The translations under genes were made by a program, and so were the position numbers. From Nitrospinota bacterium (GTDB lineage: Bacteria > 2-12-FULL-45-22 > JACOWJ01): a stretch of DNA of 64,000 bases. Below are positions 62,374 through 64,000 of the stretch, piece by piece. How positions within the stretch are numbered: the stretch's first letter is position 1; each line of letters opens with the position of its first letter. Below the pieces are notes generated by a model, which did not search any database, was not told the DNA's origin, and saw nothing but the letters and a program-made list of their open reading frames with translations. The stretch spans positions 36,428 through 100,427 of the forward strand of contig JACOWJ010000025.1 in NCBI GenBank assembly GCA_016176845.1, given 5' to 3'.

Positions 62374-63888
62374 GTCCTTTTGGTCAGGGCCCGGTCTTAT
62401 CAGATCGGGAAGCTCGAGCATCCGTATCACATCTACCCTTCCTTGACTTTAAAATATATCGAAGCCCTGCTCAAGGCCAAGGAGGGTTACCAGGTAAGGC
62501 TGTGGGATTGCTGGACCGATCCTCAGCCCCTGGAGGACCTGGTGGCCAATACCCGGCTTTGGCTCCCCGACCTGTTGGTCATTTTGGCCAACCCAGTGGA
62601 TGCGGAGATGGCCTTCCAATATGCTTCGGGGGTCAAGGCCGGCGGATCGCAAGCCCTGATCGTAGCGATCGGACCCGAGGTCACCCTGAGCCCGGAGAAG
62701 TTTTCGGTTGCCGGTTCCCCTTTTGATGCCGCCCTGCCTGGCGAGGCGGAGCTGGAGATGGTTTCCCTGGCGGAGAGGCTCCGCCAGGGCCTGGAGCCCG
62801 AGGAGGTCCGGGCCCAATCCCTCCGATTCCTGCGAGAGGAGCCGGAGCCCCTGTTGATCCCGGATCTGGATGATCTCCCTTTCCTTAGCTATAGCCCGGA
62901 AGAGCTCCGGAGATACCAGTTTATCTACCCTCTTCGGATGAAGAAGAAGGCCCGGTGGGGCTTCATCCTCTCTAGCCGGGGCTGTCCCAATCCCTGCATC
63001 TTTTGCTCTCCGATTATGCGCAAAAGCTACGGTCGAAAGGTAAGAACCCGAAGCGCAACCCACGTCGTCGATGAGATCGAGCACTTGATGAAGCTCGGCG
63101 TTACCGTGATCTCCTTCGAGGACGATGATCTGACGGTAGACCGCCGGCACCTGCTCTCTCTCTGCCAGGAGATCCGGAAAAGATCGGTGAAGATCCCCTG
63201 GATCGCCCATGCCCGGGTGGATGAGCTCTCTCCTCCTCTGCTTCGTTCCATGCGGGAGGCGGGTTGCGTTTTGCTGCGGCTGGGGGTGGAGTCCGGCTCG
63301 GAGAGGATCATCCGGATGCTCAAGAAAGACCCCCAAGCAGAGGCCTCGCGGCAGGGAAAAGCCGGGGACTCCAACGGGGGCGGGGGAGCAGGCGGGAACG
63401 GGGCCGGGGGAGCAGGGGAGATTTTCCCTCCGCTCGTCGGTCCCAGCCCTGCCAATGGCTGGAGACAGAAATGTATTGCGGCCTTCCAGGAGATCCGGAA
63501 GGTCGGCATCGCCACCAATGCCCTCTTCATATTGGGCAGCCCTGGGGAGACCCGGGAGGAGATGGAGGAGACCATCCGGCTGGCCCACGATCTGCGGCCG
63601 GATATGATCCAGGTCCACTTCTTCACCCTCTATCCGGGCTCCCCGGCTTACGAGCAGTTCCGTGATCGGATCACTCCGGGGGAGATTCCCTCCCTCCATC
63701 ACTATCATATTACGACGAACCTCAGCACGATCGGATCTCAAGAGCTCCGGCAGATCCGGTCGCGATTCTATAAGGGTTTCTTGCTGCGTCCCCCTTTTCT
63801 GCTGGAGCATCTCTATCGTTATGGCCTCTTTTATCTGCGCAACCCCGAGGTAGTGCGTCGCCTCTGGGAGATTACCAGAGTTTTCTAA
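62329..63888 (+). CDS. Cobalamin-binding-type radical SAM protein
   Basis: This protein of about 519 residues begins with the EFSDRPLK element and KVLLVRARSY of the B12-like domain. The cluster motif is RGCPNPCIFC near residue 220, and LRLGVESGSERIIRMLKKDP continues the barrel. A Gly-rich in-frame insertion (GGGGAGGNGAGGAG) encoded by a GGGGAGC repeat interrupts the barrel near residue 355. The TTG at 62329 has GGAGG about 12 bases upstream; the start is not certain. It is coupled to the glycosyltransferase gene, so a glycolipid or lipid substrate is conceivable. Confidence 0.85.
   Translation: MSKLEKGEFSDRPLKVLLVRARSYQIGKLEHPYHIYPSLTLKYIEALLKAKEGYQVRLWDCWTDPQPLEDLVANTRLWLPDLLVILANPVDAEMAFQYASGVKAGGSQALIVAIGPEVTLSPEKFSVAGSPFDAALPGEAELEMVSLAERLRQGLEPEEVRAQSLRFLREEPEPLLIPDLDDLPFLSYSPEELRRYQFIYPLRMKKKARWGFILSSRGCPNPCIFCSPIMRKSYGRKVRTRSATHVVDEIEHLMKLGVTVISFEDDDLTVDRRHLLSLCQEIRKRSVKIPWIAHARVDELSPPLLRSMREAGCVLLRLGVESGSERIIRMLKKDPQAEASRQGKAGDSNGGGGAGGNGAGGAGEIFPPLVGPSPANGWRQKCIAAFQEIRKVGIATNALFILGSPGETREEMEETIRLAHDLRPDMIQVHFFTLYPGSPAYEQFRDRITPGEIPSLHHYHITTNLSTIGSQELRQIRSRFYKGFLLRPPFLLEHLYRYGLFYLRNPEVVRRLWEITRVF
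63374..63437. repeat. GGGGAGC-type repeat inside radical SAM gene
   Basis: A GGGGGCGGGGGAGCAGGCGG tract with a short inverted CCCTCCGC partner is read in frame. It is the same word type as the alr insertion. Confidence 0.7.
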
Positions 63889-63944
63889 CTTGACAATGTC
63901 AAGGATCGTGGACTAAATAACTTGCCCATTTGGTTCCCTGCAGA

Positions 63945-64000
63945 AAGTTTTAGGTTTTAGGTTTTAAGTTTTAAGCCCTAAAACCTAAAACCTAAAACTT
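63945..64000. repeat. Palindromic element, AAGTTTTAGG word type, cut by window edge
   Basis: A left arm of GTTTTAGG words and the start of a CCTAAAAC right arm are visible; an anchor would lie beyond the window. Confidence 0.85.

Overview
The window looks like a chromosomal segment of an anaerobic Desulfobacterota (former Deltaproteobacteria) lineage or a close relative. This is an inference from gene content: a PxxKW cysteine-rich protein, selenocysteine machinery (tRNA-Sec and SelA), FmdB zinc ribbons, DUF2148 and DUF2284 metal-binding proteins, cobalamin-type radical SAM proteins, an Old Yellow Enzyme homologue and a sigma-54-type promoter in front of amt. Coding density is high and most genes are GC-rich. 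The clearest exception is a visibly AT-richer GTP-PEP carboxykinase.

Layout. 1-6 kb: a truncated repeat-type lipoprotein, two small lipoproteins, a lone MreB, an FmdB protein next to tRNA-Sec, and a MamK-like actin preceded by an apparently frameshifted gene. 6-16 kb: a two-domain M16 peptidase with a small membrane protein, two PHP proteins, a large TPR protein with a lipoprotein paralogous to the truncated one at the left edge, and NAD kinase. 16-30 kb: SelA, a tandem pair of DUF2148 Fe-S proteins, a large class II aldolase, a GAF histidine kinase, a double-receiver protein, a glutamate dehydrogenase homologue lacking its catalytic lysine, citrate synthase, Amt and a radical SAM protein. 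30-46 kb: metal-binding, methyltransferase, MFS, alcohol dehydrogenase, universal stress, OYE, radical SAM/SPASM, PEPCK and two flavoprotein genes. 46-52 kb: the housekeeping run rpsF-ssb-rpsR-rplI-dnaB-alr-tgt. 52-64 kb: a type VII toxin-antitoxin pair (MntA/HepT), an MBL hydrolase, PHP proteins, DAHP synthase, a DegT aminotransferase, a two-component system, a DPM1-like glycosyltransferase and a second cobalamin-type radical SAM protein.

The most unusual property is the intergenic DNA. Over twenty short palindromic elements lie between genes and sometimes inside them. Their arms are tandem copies of short words. Several different words are used (TTAGGGA/CTAGGGG; AAGTTTTAGG; GCAAAATG/GAAAATTG; GAGCTATGAAC; GGGTTCAGGGCTC; GGGGAGC), yet many copies carry the same anchor, GGAAATTCCTATACG or its complement. 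They abut start codons (dnaB, alr), supply stop codons (a PHP gene, a methyltransferase, a radical SAM gene) and appear in frame inside alr and a radical SAM gene. A second group has terminal inverted repeats around paired GC-rich hairpins, and three of its copies are flanked by direct repeats of 9, 12 and 17 bp. No transposase, integrase or reverse transcriptase is visible in the window, so any mobilising enzyme would have to lie elsewhere.
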